From positions 1 through 5,247 of the forward strand of contig CALYRQ010000081.1 in assembly GCA_945483375.1 (NCBI GenBank): DNA of 5,247 nt, read 5' to 3'. Source of the DNA: an uncultured Elusimicrobia bacterium (GTDB taxonomy: Bacteria > Elusimicrobiota > Elusimicrobia > Elusimicrobiales > Elusimicrobiaceae). The notes beneath the pieces are model-generated. The model was not told the DNA's origin and did not search any database. It saw only the letters and a list, made by a program, of their open reading frames with translations. A program made the position numbers and the translations under genes. Positions 5,085 to 5,247 of the stretch are shown one piece after another (the stretch's first letter is position 1; each line of letters starts with the position of its first letter).

Positions 5085-5198
5085 TTACTTTAATTTTCTC
5101 TTTGTTAAGACACCTACTATTAGCGGTGTTAACACGTCAAGAACTGTTCTTCCTATTTTTATATATGTTTCCACGGTTTCATCATTTTTCTGTGTCAT
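5085..5198 (-). CDS. Small 37-aa protein of unknown function, AT-rich context
   Basis: The ATG at 5198 has a strong ribosome binding site, AAAAGGAG (5212-5205), six bases upstream. An in-frame ATG at 5204 touches that site and is unlikely to be used. The product begins with a polar, acidic stretch (MTQKNDETVETYIK). Residues 16-32 form a hydrophobic helix candidate (GRTVLDVLTPLIVGVLT), and the end is basic (KRKLK). The ordering polar, then short hydrophobic, then basic fits a small membrane-associated or amphipathic peptide such as a phage or mobile-element accessory protein or a toxin-like peptide; I cannot decide which. Codon use is AT-rich (ATA, TTA, AGA), unlike the GCC/CGC-rich genes to the left. 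A frame upstream ends two bases before this ATG, suggesting a small operon ending at the terminator at 5016-5041. I know no homologue. Confidence 0.55.
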   Translation of the reverse strand: MTQKNDETVETYIKIGRTVLDVLTPLIVGVLTKRKLK

Positions 5199-5200
5199 AG

Positions 5201-5247
5201 TCATCTCCTTTTATTTTTTCTGTTTCCTTTTTCAAGCACAACTATAA
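5201..5247 (-). CDS. Possible C-terminal end of an upstream minus-strand gene (partial)
   Basis: The minus-strand frame ending in TGA at 5203-5201 is open to the right window edge. It reads IVVLEKGNRKNKRR, a hydrophobic start with a strongly basic end. Its stop falls two bases before the ATG of the 37-aa gene, whose ribosome binding site lies inside it, a typical operon layout. The other two frames have stops in this interval. Only 14 codons are visible, so this is a weak call and no function can be given. Confidence 0.3.
   Translation of the reverse strand, partial: IVVLEKGNRKNKRR

Noticed and set aside
5139..5151. AAGAAC-T-GTTCTT as a LexA operator
   Set aside because: A Gram-positive-type LexA box has GAAC and GTTC separated by four bases; here there is one, so the match fails.

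Overview
The window reads as chromosomal DNA of a Gram-negative-type bacterium: it holds a predicted lipoprotein with a thioredoxin fold, an inner-membrane PpiD/SurA-like protein, a membrane-anchored M23 peptidoglycan hydrolase and a bactofilin. The gene mix and protein style recall Elusimicrobiota (gut-type lineages). That placement rests on recognition alone, with no search behind it, and should be treated as tentative.

Left part (1-1576, minus strand): a lipoprotein-type TlpA/thioredoxin gene (1576 to 1088) is followed by the start of a large DUF2339 polytopic membrane protein (1042, running off the left edge). A compact intrinsic terminator sits between them and touches the ribosome binding site of the second gene. 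Middle (1640-4603, plus strand): a tight four-gene operon encodes an M23 (LytM) endopeptidase with an N-terminal membrane anchor, a bactofilin, a short PpiD/SurA-N chaperone-like protein without a PPIase domain, and a PfkB-family kinase. Gaps are 15, 15 and 3 nt, and a strong hairpin terminator follows. The minus and plus units diverge from a 63-nt intergenic region in which two candidate promoters overlap at their -10 elements; the plus-strand gene may be translated from a leaderless mRNA.

Right part (4680-5247): a tRNA-Leu(CAA) gene with its own promoter and terminator is followed by a GC-rich (about 62%) noncoding stretch of about 150 bp with hairpins and inverted ends. Next come a bidirectional terminator and an AT-rich segment (about 31% GC). 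The AT-rich segment carries a probable 37-aa minus-strand small protein and the tail of another minus-strand reading frame cut by the window edge. Twelve bases of the tRNA 3' end are repeated at 4998-5009, so this looks like the edge of an accessory or acquired region.

Functionally, the M23-bactofilin pair is the clearest system. Bactofilin polymers with partner M23 hydrolases control local cell-wall remodelling and cell shape in several Gram-negative bacteria. The co-transcribed chaperone-like protein and sugar-type kinase are the less explained members.
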